Shown here: positions 1-8,275 of the stretch, piece after piece
Layout of the letters: each line of letters starts with the position of its first letter
Position numbering within the stretch: position 1 is the stretch's first letter
NCBI RefSeq assembly: GCF_002237445.1
Contig: NZ_CP022527.1
Location: 806,001-870,000, forward strand
From: Neisseria sp. KEM232
Lineage (GTDB): Bacteria; Pseudomonadota; Gammaproteobacteria; Burkholderiales; Neisseriaceae
DNA length: 64,000 nucleotides
Direction: 5' to 3'
The notes under the pieces: generated by a model
What the model was told of the DNA's origin: nothing
Databases searched by the model: none
What the model saw: the letters and a program-made list of their open reading frames with translations, nothing else
Position numbers and translations under genes: made by a program

Positions 1-269
1 CCGGCAAAGAAGACTTCTATCGCGGCAAAGTAACCGCCAAGTTTGGTACGACTCCGACAGGCAGCATGAGCGGCGCGATTGTCCGCGGTAATGACAGGTT
101 GAGCTTTGACAAAGCTGTGATTACCAACAGTACCGGCAAATTCGAAGATACTGCCCAAAGCATGAAAGGCCAGTTCTTCGGCAGGGGCGCGGAAGCGATG
201 GCAGGTATCGCCACACGCGGTACAGCCGACCGCAAAGACGACATCGCCTTTGGCGGCCGCAAACAGTAA
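1..269 (+). CDS. TbpB-like surface lipoprotein, C-terminal fragment
   Basis: The window opens inside this gene (frame from base 3, stop TAA at 267-269), so only about 88 C-terminal residues are visible. The fragment has the beta-barrel ending of the transferrin-binding-protein B / Slam-substrate family: repeated short strands with Gly/Ser turns, then GQFFGRGAEAMAGI and a terminal FGGRKQ. In this family the C-terminal barrel carries the signal for export by a Slam protein. The next gene is a Slam, as is usual for such pairs. The ligand (transferrin, haemoglobin, complement factor or other) cannot be told from this piece. The family call is good; the specific function is unknown. Confidence 0.75.
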   Translation, partial: GKEDFYRGKVTAKFGTTPTGSMSGAIVRGNDRLSFDKAVITNSTGKFEDTAQSMKGQFFGRGAEAMAGIATRGTADRKDDIAFGGRKQ

Positions 270-308
270 GAAGGCCGTCTGAAAGAAACTCCAAAATAAT
301 GATGGGTG

Positions 309-347
309 AACAGGGGAAACCGGACTCCGTGTCCGGTTTCCCCTGTT
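309..347 (+). terminator. Perfect 17-bp hairpin between lipoprotein and slam genes
   Basis: Arms at 309-325 and 331-347 are exact reverse complements around a 5-base loop (326-330). There is no T-run afterwards (the next bases are ATT, then the slam ribosome site GGGAG at 351-355). It could be an attenuator or an mRNA-stabilising or translation-modulating stem that sets the ratio of lipoprotein to translocator. It is not a classical terminator. Confidence 0.6.
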
Positions 348-360
348 ATTGGGAGACACT

Positions 361-1824
361 ATGAAAAAACACCTTCTGCCGCTTATCCTGCTTGTCCTGC
401 CCGCCGCCGCGCTGGCCGACGAAGACGACACCCGTATGCTGCTCGACGGCGCGCAAAAGGAAATGCGCCGCCAACAGGACGCGGCGGCGTTTTCAGACGG
501 CCTCTCCGACAGCGGCAGTATCGAAATCGACGGTGAAACCTATATCGTGCCGCACACCGCCCACGATTTGGAATTGGGCATTTATTACGCGATAGACGGG
601 CGGCAATGGGGCAAGGTGCGCGAGTTTGCCGCCGCCTACCGCCGCCTGCCCGAACACAAAACCCATCTGGCGCTGATGGCCGAAGGCTTGGCCGAACGCG
701 CCGAGGGCAAAGTCGGCGCCGCTTTGAAAAAAATGAAAGCCGCACACGCAGCCGCGCCGGATGATGTGCGCGTCGGTTTGGAGCTGGCGCGGCTCTACGG
801 CGAAGACAACCAAAACCGCGAATCGCAGGCGCAGTTCAAAGAAGTATTGAAAGGAGAGATGCCGTCTGAAACCCGCGCAGCCGTGCAAAGCTATCTCGAC
901 ATCCTCGACAAACGCCGCCGCTGGCACGGCAGCATCAGCATAGGCGGCGGCTATAACGACAACATCAATCAGGGCAACGGCAAGCGCGAATGTGTCGGCT
1001 CGTTTATGGGGCAGTGTTTCAGCTACCGCACCCTGCCCTCGCCCGTCGGTTCGCCGTTTTGGCAATACAGCGCCGTTGCCGCGAAAAAAATCCCGCTGCG
1101 CGGCCACCACAACCTGCTGCTGCGCCCGCTCTCCTACGGTACGAAATACCGCCGCGACGACAGTCAGTCGGAGCCGCCCGAACCGTACAGCGAAAACACC
1201 GCCGCCCTCTACGCGGGCTACGAACACAACACCGCCGACAGCGATTTCACGTTTACCCCCTATTTCGAACACTACTACCGCGGCAGCCGCAGCCGCTACC
1301 GCGCATGGGGCGCGGAAGCCGCGTGGGAAAAAAACCTCACGGCCAAATGGTCGCTCAACGTCCGCGCCGAAGCCAAGCGGGTGAAATACCTCGAACAGGA
1401 GCGGCAGTATTACAGCGACTACACCCTCTACACCGGCGGCGCAGGGCTGGGCTACACCTTTTCAGACGGCCTCGGCCTCTACGGCGGCATCGACCTCGCC
1501 CGCCGCAAATACCCCTACGCCGCCTCGCGCAGCAAGGAATACACCGCCCGCATCGGCGGCTACAAAATGTTTAAAAACGGCATTTATTTCAACGCCGCCG
1601 CCCTCTACCGTCTCAGCCACTACGACGCCGGCAGCTACCTCACCGCCGGCGAACCGCGCCGCGACCGCCAAACCATCCTCACCGCCGCCCTCGGCGCATC
1701 CAAACTTTCCTTTAAAAGCATCTACCCCGAATTGCGCGTCAAACGCACCGTCGGCCGCAGCAATGCCGATCTCTTTGCCTACAAGCAAAACGAAATCGCC
1801 CTGGCTTTGAAATACCGGTTTTAA
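361..1824 (+). CDS. slam: Surface lipoprotein assembly modifier (Slam), outer membrane
   Basis: 487 residues from the ATG at 361, which is preceded by GGGAG; an in-frame TTG at 349 is less likely. There is a signal peptide (MKKHLLPL...AALA, cleavage about residue 20). A soluble N-terminal region follows with TPR-like helices (about residues 60-185). The C-terminal half is a beta-barrel rich in alternating aromatic residues and ends KYRF, typical of outer-membrane barrels. This is the DUF560 / Slam architecture. Slam proteins move lipoproteins such as TbpB, HpuA and fHbp to the cell surface. The gene directly upstream is a TbpB-like lipoprotein, its probable client. Which Slam subtype it is cannot be assigned. 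Confidence 0.9.
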   Translation: MKKHLLPLILLVLPAAALADEDDTRMLLDGAQKEMRRQQDAAAFSDGLSDSGSIEIDGETYIVPHTAHDLELGIYYAIDGRQWGKVREFAAAYRRLPEHKTHLALMAEGLAERAEGKVGAALKKMKAAHAAAPDDVRVGLELARLYGEDNQNRESQAQFKEVLKGEMPSETRAAVQSYLDILDKRRRWHGSISIGGGYNDNINQGNGKRECVGSFMGQCFSYRTLPSPVGSPFWQYSAVAAKKIPLRGHHNLLLRPLSYGTKYRRDDSQSEPPEPYSENTAALYAGYEHNTADSDFTFTPYFEHYYRGSRSRYRAWGAEAAWEKNLTAKWSLNVRAEAKRVKYLEQERQYYSDYTLYTGGAGLGYTFSDGLGLYGGIDLARRKYPYAASRSKEYTARIGGYKMFKNGIYFNAAALYRLSHYDAGSYLTAGEPRRDRQTILTAALGASKLSFKSIYPELRVKRTVGRSNADLFAYKQNEIALALKYRF

Positions 1825-1840
1825 GCGTTCGGGCAACAAG

Positions 1841-1883
1841 AAGGCCGTCTGAAAACTCTGCCCCACGTTTTTCAGACGGCCTT
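1841..1883. terminator. DUS inverted-pair terminator after slam
   Basis: AAGGCCGTCTGAAAA at 1841-1855 pairs with its complement at 1869-1883 and is followed by a short T-rich run. This is the standard Neisseria arrangement where two uptake sequences form a factor-independent terminator. Confidence 0.8.
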
Positions 1884-2005
1884 TCAAGTGTTTCCGTTTG
1901 AGCGAAGAGGCCGTCTGAAAACGTGAAATGCGGCTTTTCAGAAACGTCATTCCCGCATAGGCGGAAACGGCCTCCCCATCCCAATCCATTACGGAAAACC
2001 AAGCG

Positions 2006-2034
2006 AAAAGCCGCAGGCAAAACCTGCGGCTTTT
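2006..2034 (-). terminator. Intrinsic terminator of the SRP RNA gene
   Basis: A 12-bp stem (AAAAGCCGCAGG at 2006-2017 with its complement at 2023-2034) around loop CAAAA. Read on the minus strand it lies just after the 3' end of ffs and is T-rich. It would also work for plus-strand transcripts from slam. Confidence 0.85.
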
Positions 2035-2041
2035 TCAAATA

Positions 2042-2139
2042 GGGCGGCGAGCCCGACCCCCGGCACTGGCTCGTCGGAGTGGGCTGCTGGCTTCCGCCCC
2101 TGACCCGTTGTTCCAAGTTGCCATGCGGGGAGACCCGCC
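2042..2139 (-). ncRNA. ffs: Signal recognition particle RNA (4.5S, ffs)
   Basis: On the minus strand, about 98 nt fold into the long SRP hairpin: the 5' end GGCGGGTC pairs with the 3' end GCCGCCC. The apical domain IV has the hallmark GGTCAG ... GGAA tetraloop ... AGCAGCC that binds Ffh. A strong promoter lies just upstream and an intrinsic terminator just downstream. The RNA joins Ffh to target nascent membrane proteins to FtsY and SecYEG. The ends are estimated from the pairing. Confidence 0.9.
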
Positions 2140-2153
2140 ATAAGAAGCCGCGC

Positions 2154-2182
2154 ATTATAACCGCGCCGTCGTGAAACACCAA
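2154..2182 (-). promoter_or_regulatory. Promoter of ffs
   Basis: On the minus strand, -10 TATAAT (2154-2159) and -35 TTGGTG (2177-2182) are separated by 17 bases. The -10 sits about 14 bases before the inferred RNA 5' end. Confidence 0.75.
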
Positions 2183-2333
2183 GCGGATTTTCTCCCGCGC
2201 CCGCCTGCCGCCGGATTGTCTACATTCCAACTTGAAACGGCGTTAAATTTACATTACATTGCGGCCGAAACACGCACTGCCGCTTTCAGACGGCCTCTTG
2301 CATAAAAACAATACCAAAACACGGAACACAACC

Positions 2334-5300
2334 ATGACCGCAAGCCTTGCCACACCTCCCGCAACGTCTCCCGCGCGTATGCGCGAAATCCCCTACAACT
2401 ACACTTCCTACACCGACCGCGAAATCGTGATCCGCCTGTTGGGTAATGAAGCCTGGCAGACGCTGGAAGACTTGCGCGCGCAGCGCAAAACCGGCCGCTC
2501 GGCGCGGATGCTGTTTGAAGTGCTGGGCGACATTTGGGTGGTGGAGCGCAACCCGTATCTGGTTGACGATTTGCTGGCGCACCCCAAGCGCCGCGCGGCT
2601 TTGGTGGGCGAGATGCGCCACCGTTTGGGCGAAATCCACAAGCGGCGCGACGATAATCCGCAGGTTGCCCTGCTCGTAGCGGCGGCGGAAGCGGCAGTAA
2701 AGCGTTTTGACGAAAGTTTTGACGACACCCGTGCCAAGCGCGAGCGCATCTTGCAGCGGCTCTCGAAAATCACCAAGCCGCACAATATTATGTTTGACGG
2801 GCTGGCGCGGGTAACGCACGTTACCGACGCGACCGACTGGCGCGTGGAATATCCCTTTGTGGTGGTGAATCCCGATTCCGAAGCCGAAGTCGCGCCGCTG
2901 GTGCGGGCGCTGATTGAGCTGGATTTGGTGATTATTCCGCGCGGCGGCGGCACGGGTTATACCGGCGGTGCGGTGCCGCTGGATGCCAACAGCGCGGTCA
3001 TCAACACCGAAAAACTCGATTTGCACGGCGGCGTGCAGTATGTGCCGCTGGCCGGTTTGGACGGCAAACATCCGGTTATCCATTGCGGCGCGGGCGTGGT
3101 AACGCGGCGGGTGGAAGAAACCGCGCATCAGGCCGGGCTGGTGTTTGCCGTTGACCCGACTTCGGCCGACGCATCCTGCGTGGGCGGCAATGTGGCGATG
3201 AACGCGGGCGGCAAAAAGGCCGTATTGTGGGGCACCGCGCTGGACAATCTGGCCTACTGGCAGATGGTCAACCCGCAGGGCGAATGGCTGCGTATCGAGC
3301 GCGTGCGCCACAATTTCGGCAAAATCCACGACGAAGAAACGGCCGTGTTTGACGTGCACACGCTCGATTCAGACGGCCTTAAAGCCGTGAAAACCGAGCG
3401 GCTGGAAATCCCCGGCCACAAATTCCGCAAAGTCGGTTTGGGCAAAGACGTTACCGACAAATTCCTAAGCGGCCTGCCGGGCGTGCAGAAAGAAGGCACC
3501 GACGGCATCATCACCAGCGTGGCCTTTGTGCTGCACACCATGCCCAAGCATACGCGCACGGTGTGCATGGAATTTTTCGGCACGGTGGCCAAGGCCACGC
3601 CGTCCATCGTGGAAATCCGCGATTATCTGCTCGCGCACGAGAGCGTGCGGCTGGCCGGTTTGGAGCATTTGGACTGGCGTTATGTCCGCGCCGTCGGCTA
3701 CGCCACCAAAGCGGCGGGGCGCGGGCGGCCGAAAATGGTGTTGCTGGCCGATATTGTGTCCGACGACGAAGCCGCCGTATCCGCCGCCGCCGAGCGCATT
3801 TGCGAACTGGCACGCGCGCGCGAAGGCGAAGGCTTTATCGCCGTGTCCCCCGAAGCGCGCAAAACCTTCTGGCTCGACCGCAGCCGCACCGCCGCCATCG
3901 CCAAGCACACCAACGCCTTTAAAATCAATGAAGATGTGGTGATTCCATTGGAGCGGCTGGGCGAGTATTCAGACGGCATCGAGCGCATCAATATCGAATT
4001 ATCGATTCAAAACAAGCTCAAACTCTGCGACGCGCTGATCCAATATCTTTCAGGCAGCCTGCCGGTGGACAAAATGGATACCGACCTGCCCAGCGCCGAA
4101 CTTTTGGGCGACCGCGCCCGCCACGCCCTTGCCCATGTCGAAGCCGTGCGCGAACGCTGGCAATGGCTGCTTGATCATCTCGATTCGCCCCTGGCCGACT
4201 ATAAAACCCAATTCGGCAGCGCCGTTCAGGCTGCTTCGGAAGCCCGCGACGACGAAAGCTGCTTTACCGCATTTCGCGATTTCAGGCTGCGTGTGTCGGT
4301 GAAAACCGATGTGATGAAGCCCTTGGCCGATATTTTCAGCGGCAAGGCCGACGCCAAAATCAACGCCGCGCTGGGCAAAATCCACAGCAAAACCGTGCGC
4401 GGCCGCGTGTTTGTCGCCCTGCACATGCACGCGGGCGACGGCAACGTCCACACCAATATCCCCGTAAATTCAGACGACTACGAAATGCTGCAAACCGCCC
4501 ACCGCGCGGTTGAGCGCATCATGCGTATCGCACGCCGTCTGAACGGCGTGATTTCCGGCGAACACGGTATCGGCATCACCAAGCTCGAATTTCTCACCGA
4601 CGAAGAAATGCAGCCCTTTTGGGACTACAAAGCCCGCGTCGATCCACAAGGCCGCTTCAACCGCCACAAACTGATGAAAGGCTCCGACCTGCGCCGCGCC
4701 TACACGCCCTCGTTCGAGCTTTTGGGCGCCGAATCGCTGATTATGGAGAAATCCGAACTCGGCACCATCGCCGAATCGGTAAAAGACTGCCTGCGCTGCG
4801 GCAAATGCAAGCCCGTCTGCTCCACCCACGTTCCCCGCGCCAACCTGCTCTACAGCCCGCGCAACAAAATTCTCGGTGTCGGCCTGCTCACCGAAGCCTT
4901 TTTATACGAAGAGCAGACGCGGCGCGGCATCTCGGTGAAACATTTTGAAGAACTCGGCGACATCGCCGACCACTGCACCGTCTGCCACCGCTGCGTCAAA
5001 CCCTGCCCCGTAAACATCGACTTCGGCGACGTAACCGTGGCCGTACGCAACTATCTTGCCGACGCCGGCCACAAACGCAGCACGCCCGTGGCCGCCGTCG
5101 GCCAAGCCCTGCTCAATGCCACCAATCCGCGTGCGATTAAAGCCCTACGCGCCGCCATGGTGCGCACCGGTTTCCCCGCCCAACATTTCGCCTACAAAGT
5201 AGGCAAACTGCTGCCGCTGGGCACCAAAAAACAAAAAGCCGAACCCAAAGCCACCGTCGGCAAAGCGCCGCTTAAAGAACAAGTTATCCACTTTATCAAC

Positions 5301-6185
5301 CGCCCGCTGCCCAAAAGCGTGCCCGCCAAAACCCCGCGCGCCATGCTCGGCATCGAAGACGACAAAAGCATCCCCATCATCCGCAACCCGCAAAGCGCGG
5401 AAGACGCCGAAGCCGTGTTCTACTTCCCCGGCTGCGGCTCGGAACGGCTGTTCAGCCAAATCGGACTGGCCGTGCAGGCCATGCTCTGGCACGTCGGCGT
5501 GCAAACCGTTTTGCCGCCGGGCTATATGTGCTGCGGCTATCCGCAGGAAGCCAGCGGCGACCGCCACCGCGCCGACAAAATGAGCACCGACAACCGCGTC
5601 GCCTTCCACCGCATGGCCAACACCCTGAATTATCTCGACATCAAAACCGTCATCGTCAGTTGCGGCACCTGCTACGACCAGCTCGAAAAATACCGTTTTG
5701 AAGACATCTTCCCCGGCTGCCGCATCATCGACATCCACGAATACCTGCTCGAAAAAGGCGTAAAACTCAACGGCGTGCAAGGCCAGCAGTATCTCTACCA
5801 CGACCCCTGCCACACGCCGATTAAAACCATGAACGCCACCCAAATGGCCAGCGAACTCATCGGCCAAAAAGTCGTATTGAGCGACCGCTGCTGCGGCGAA
5901 AGCGGCATGTTCGCCGTCAAACGCCCCGACATCGCCACCCAGGTCAAATTCCGCAAACAGGAAGAAATCGAAAAAAACCTCAAACAACTGCCGCAGGGCG
6001 AACCGGTAAAAATGCTCACCACCTGCCCCGCCTGCCTGCAGGGCCTAAGCCGCTACGCCGACGACAACAATATGCCCGCCGACTACATCGTTATCGAAAT
6101 GGCGCGACACATCCTGGGCGAAAACTGGCTGGACGAGTTTGTGAAAAAAGCCAACGCCGGCGGGGTGGAGAAGATTAGGTTGTAG
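2334..6185 (+). CDS. Giant FAD-linked oxidase / Fe-S oxidoreductase (DUF3683, D-lactate/D-2-hydroxyglutarate dehydrogenase-like)
   Basis: 1283 residues from the ATG at 2334; an upstream in-frame TTG (2259) would translate a DUS and is rejected. Order of parts: an N-terminal DUF3683-like region (about 1-160); an FAD-binding PCMH domain with IPRGGGTGYTGG; an FAD-oxidase C-terminal domain with HMHAGDGNVH; two 4Fe-4S motifs near residues 818 (CLRCGKC) and 880 (CTVCHRC); then a CCG (heterodisulfide-reductase-like) region with MCCGYPQE, YHDPCHT and CCGESGMF. This matches the YdiJ/Dld-type fused enzymes that oxidise 2-hydroxyacids and pass electrons to the respiratory chain. The exact substrate is not determinable. 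It stands alone. Confidence 0.88.
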   Translation: MTASLATPPATSPARMREIPYNYTSYTDREIVIRLLGNEAWQTLEDLRAQRKTGRSARMLFEVLGDIWVVERNPYLVDDLLAHPKRRAALVGEMRHRLGEIHKRRDDNPQVALLVAAAEAAVKRFDESFDDTRAKRERILQRLSKITKPHNIMFDGLARVTHVTDATDWRVEYPFVVVNPDSEAEVAPLVRALIELDLVIIPRGGGTGYTGGAVPLDANSAVINTEKLDLHGGVQYVPLAGLDGKHPVIHCGAGVVTRRVEETAHQAGLVFAVDPTSADASCVGGNVAMNAGGKKAVLWGTALDNLAYWQMVNPQGEWLRIERVRHNFGKIHDEETAVFDVHTLDSDGLKAVKTERLEIPGHKFRKVGLGKDVTDKFLSGLPGVQKEGTDGIITSVAFVLHTMPKHTRTVCMEFFGTVAKATPSIVEIRDYLLAHESVRLAGLEHLDWRYVRAVGYATKAAGRGRPKMVLLADIVSDDEAAVSAAAERICELARAREGEGFIAVSPEARKTFWLDRSRTAAIAKHTNAFKINEDVVIPLERLGEYSDGIERINIELSIQNKLKLCDALIQYLSGSLPVDKMDTDLPSAELLGDRARHALAHVEAVRERWQWLLDHLDSPLADYKTQFGSAVQAASEARDDESCFTAFRDFRLRVSVKTDVMKPLADIFSGKADAKINAALGKIHSKTVRGRVFVALHMHAGDGNVHTNIPVNSDDYEMLQTAHRAVERIMRIARRLNGVISGEHGIGITKLEFLTDEEMQPFWDYKARVDPQGRFNRHKLMKGSDLRRAYTPSFELLGAESLIMEKSELGTIAESVKDCLRCGKCKPVCSTHVPRANLLYSPRNKILGVGLLTEAFLYEEQTRRGISVKHFEELGDIADHCTVCHRCVKPCPVNIDFGDVTVAVRNYLADAGHKRSTPVAAVGQALLNATNPRAIKALRAAMVRTGFPAQHFAYKVGKLLPLGTKKQKAEPKATVGKAPLKEQVIHFINRPLPKSVPAKTPRAMLGIEDDKSIPIIRNPQSAEDAEAVFYFPGCGSERLFSQIGLAVQAMLWHVGVQTVLPPGYMCCGYPQEASGDRHRADKMSTDNRVAFHRMANTLNYLDIKTVIVSCGTCYDQLEKYRFEDIFPGCRIIDIHEYLLEKGVKLNGVQGQQYLYHDPCHTPIKTMNATQMASELIGQKVVLSDRCCGESGMFAVKRPDIATQVKFRKQEEIEKNLKQLPQGEPVKMLTTCPACLQGLSRYADDNNMPADYIVIEMARHILGENWLDEFVKKANAGGVEKIRL

Positions 6186-6525
6186 GCCGTCTGAAACGTA
6201 CGAAAAGGCCGTCTGAAACCGCCACCCCGCCGCGCCCTTTACCCCCGTCCCTGCGCCCCAAGCGCGGGGGAGGGTCGGGGTGGAGCGGCAGTTCGCAGAA
6301 CTGCATTTGTGCCGCTGCCCCGCAGAAACAACCGCAACGACACAAACCCCGCCAAATGGAAAACGGACGAGGTTGCAACTGTTTCAAACAACAGCAAGGC
6401 CGTCTGAAAACGAAGTTCAAATCCCGTTTGAAGCTTTTCAGACGGCCTCAAAGCCCCGCAACATCTTCCTGCCACCGCACGCCTTTCCTATATAATGCCG
6501 CCTCTTTTTCCGACCGAGCGCACAC
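6186..6525. other. Intergenic region with DUS copies and a -10 box
   Basis: No gene is seen. The region has several DUS (6185-6220, and an inverted pair at about 6397-6450 that can serve as terminator). A TATAAT at 6491-6496 is a probable -10 for the next gene; no clear -35 is visible. Confidence 0.6.
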
Positions 6526-7056
6526 ATGAAAAAATACCTTTTCGCACCGGCCGCCGCCCTGCTGCTGGCTGCCTGTTCCTCCGCCCCGCCCGCCTATTAC
6601 ACCCTGCCTGACAGCCGCTTCGAGATGCCGCAGCACACGGCAGGCAAAACGGAAACCGCCGTGCGCGTGGTTCTGGCCGAACCGCTCGGCAGCGGCGGCC
6701 CCGCCTACCAGTCCGACGCCCTGCGCCTCGAACCGGCACGCAGCCATCTGTGGGCGCAGCCGCTGGAACAGGCCGCCGCTGCCCGTTTTGCCAACGAGTT
6801 CAACCGCATGGGCGATGCACGGCGCTATTTCGTTCCCGCCCACCAAAGCAGCGCAGCGCAGCGCGTTACCGTGTATATCGAAGCCTTCCAAGGCACCTAC
6901 CTCGGCCACACAGTAGTCGAAGGCTATGTGCGCTCGCCCGAAGGCAGCCGCCGCTTCCGTGCCGAAACGCCGCAGCAGGGCAACGGCTACGCCGCCATGC
7001 TCGAATCCCTGTCGCAGGGCATCTCTGCCGCTGCCGCGCAGGTATACGGCCGCTAA
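6526..7056 (+). CDS. PqiC/YmbA-like lipoprotein (ABC-type transport auxiliary component)
   Basis: 176 residues with a lipoprotein signal ending LLAAC (Cys about 17), so it is lipid-anchored. After the lipobox comes the YYTLPDS signature, typical of the PqiC/ABC_trans_aux family, which partners MCE-domain PqiB/MlaD-like proteins in lipid transport across the envelope. No pqiA/pqiB or MCE gene lies next to it, so its partner must be elsewhere. The family call rests on the N-terminal motif, the size and the overall fold pattern. A TATAAT lies 30 bases upstream of the ATG. Confidence 0.75.
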   Translation: MKKYLFAPAAALLLAACSSAPPAYYTLPDSRFEMPQHTAGKTETAVRVVLAEPLGSGGPAYQSDALRLEPARSHLWAQPLEQAAAARFANEFNRMGDARRYFVPAHQSSAAQRVTVYIEAFQGTYLGHTVVEGYVRSPEGSRRFRAETPQQGNGYAAMLESLSQGISAAAAQVYGR

Positions 7057-7065
7057 CCCCCCCGC

Positions 7066-7094
7066 TTTCAGACGGCCTGTAAGGCCGTCTGAAA
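7066..7094. terminator. DUS inverted-pair hairpin
   Basis: A 13-bp perfect stem of two uptake sequences with a 3-base loop, 10 bases after the lipoprotein stop, followed by CGCCTTTT. Confidence 0.7.
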
Positions 7095-7116
7095 CGCCTT
7101 TTCTCATCCAAACCTT

Positions 7117-7407
7117 ATGTCCAAACCGCAAAAATCCGCCCTGCCCCTGCGTGCGGCCGTCGTCGTTGTTCTGCCGCTGCTCACCATCGGCTGGTTTCTC
7201 CTCTTTCCCGCACAAACACACACCCGCTTCCTGATCAACGGCATCATCCTGGCCTGCGAATGTACCTTCCTGTTCAAATACGTGCTGTTCGCCGTCATCG
7301 GCAGCCGCTTGAAAGGCGATATGAAAGCGGCGCGGCAAAACACCCTCCTTTTCCTACCCCTGGCGCTGTTTGCTCTTTATATCTGCCATTATTTCGGCGC
7401 GTTCTGA
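7117..7407 (+). CDS. Small inner-membrane protein of unknown function
   Basis: 96 residues with three likely membrane segments (about 12-30, 38-60 and 76-93) joined by short basic loops. No family is recognised. It starts at the ATG at 7117 after a DUS pair and ends just before a strong promoter (7415), so it does not appear to be transcribed with the next gene from its own promoter. Coding is supported by codon-position GC pattern and a clean hydrophobic layout, but its function is unknown. Confidence 0.6.
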   Translation: MSKPQKSALPLRAAVVVVLPLLTIGWFLLFPAQTHTRFLINGIILACECTFLFKYVLFAVIGSRLKGDMKAARQNTLLFLPLALFALYICHYFGAF

Positions 7408-7414
7408 AATTTTG

Positions 7415-7443
7415 TTGACAATCCCCGCTGCCTGTTTTAAAGT
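7415..7443 (+). promoter_or_regulatory. Near-consensus sigma-70 promoter
   Basis: TTGACA (7415-7420), a 17-base spacer, TAAAGT (7438-7443). It drives the short leader ORF at 7484 and possibly the gene at 7667. Confidence 0.75.
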
Positions 7444-7483
7444 CCGCGCCATTATTCCGCATCTGCCCCCAAGGGAAAACACC

Positions 7484-7555
7484 ATGCTTATCCGTTCAGC
7501 CGTTTATTTCTGTTGGTATCGCACCTCTGTGCGGTATCTTTTTGCGTCTGCGTAA
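7484..7555 (+). CDS. Putative aromatic-rich leader peptide (attenuator)
   Basis: A 23-codon ORF with a good ribosome site (AAGGGA, 7 bases before ATG) lies about 35 bases after a strong promoter. Its core AVYFCWYRTSVRYLF has three Tyr, two Phe and one Trp. A 10-bp RNA hairpin (7515-7524 with 7529-7538, loop CTCT, two G-U pairs) lies within the ORF, and a terminator-like hairpin (7576-7608) follows 20 bases after the stop. This is the layout of an amino-acid attenuator leader. The next gene is an unrecognised 163-residue protein, not a known aromatic biosynthesis gene, so what it regulates is uncertain. It could instead be a short structured RNA. Confidence 0.55.
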   Translation: MLIRSAVYFCWYRTSVRYLFASA

Positions 7556-7575
7556 AACGAATAAGCAACAGCAAA

Positions 7576-7608
7576 AAAGCCGCCAGTCACATCCGAACAG
7601 GCGGCTTT
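7576..7608 (+). terminator. Attenuator/terminator hairpin after leader peptide
   Basis: AAAGCCGCC (7576-7584) pairs with GGCGGCTTT (7600-7608) around a 15-base loop, followed by CTT. It lies between the leader ORF and the gene at 7667. Confidence 0.65.
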
Positions 7609-7666
7609 CTTGTATCCGAACCCTTTTACAGGCCGTCTGAAACCCAAAGACTTTCAGGAGCCTGAT

Positions 7667-8158
7667 ATGCAAACCGTACGACAAACCCGCCCCGCCGCCG
7701 CAACCGAAATCCTGCACCGCTGCTGCCTGCTCTCCGAAGAGGCGCTCGGCGCAGCCCTCCCGCCGCAAAGCGGCCACGCCGCCGCCGAAGCCCTGCTGCC
7801 GCAAATCCGCGCCGCCGCCATGCTGATTGCTGCCGAGCGCCACGATTTTTCCGGCCGCAGCCCGCAAACCTTCGCCGACGAAGCCGACTGGTTTGCCGCC
7901 CGCATCCTGGTTTTGCGCGTACGCGCCTTCCACATCGGCATCGGCCGCCGCTCCGTCCTCGCCGCCGCCAACCGCCGCGCCGCCGCCTTCGCCGAACGCC
8001 GCGGCCTGCCCTTTGTTCCCGCAACGGCGGTTTTGAGCCTGCGGCGGCACGGCAGCGGCATCACCGTTGCCGACTGCGCCCTGCCCTGCGGCGGCAGCGA
8101 CCTCGGCCCGATAGAAAACGCCCGCCGCATCGCCGCGCAGCTGCCCGACTTCTCTTAG
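7667..8158 (+). CDS. Hypothetical protein (Ala/Arg-rich, cytoplasmic)
   Basis: 163 residues from the ATG at 7667, with ribosome site CAGGAG at 7655-7660. There is no signal peptide or membrane segment. It is mostly helical and rich in Ala and Arg, with a few Cys (an RCC near residue 18 and two near residues 138-142). No family is recognised. It lies downstream of the leader peptide and attenuator-like hairpins. Its stop codon is the first base of a 75-base palindromic element. Confidence 0.6.
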   Translation: MQTVRQTRPAAATEILHRCCLLSEEALGAALPPQSGHAAAEALLPQIRAAAMLIAAERHDFSGRSPQTFADEADWFAARILVLRVRAFHIGIGRRSVLAAANRRAAAFAERRGLPFVPATAVLSLRRHGSGITVADCALPCGGSDLGPIENARRIAAQLPDFS

Positions 8159-8232
8159 GGGCTGTTAACATTCAGCCTTGCGGCGGCGTTTTTGGCAAAA
8201 AACCGTCCCGCAAGCCGAATGTCAACAGCCCC
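8158..8232. repeat. Imperfect 25-bp inverted repeat (possible MITE or terminator)
   Basis: The arm at 8158-8183 (starting GGGGCTGTTAACATTC) pairs with 8208-8232 with one mismatch and one bulge. It begins at the stop codon of the preceding gene. Similar half-sites (AGGGCTGTTGACAATCAG) occur at 39953-39970, and a diverged one at about 15074-15092. Confidence 0.6.
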
Positions 8233-8275
8233 CGGGCCGTCTGAAACGGCACAAACACACACAGAAAGCCCCTCC

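Noticed and set aside
349..360. TTG start four codons upstream of slam
   Set aside because: The ATG at 361 has a ribosome site at the right distance and gives a clean signal peptide.
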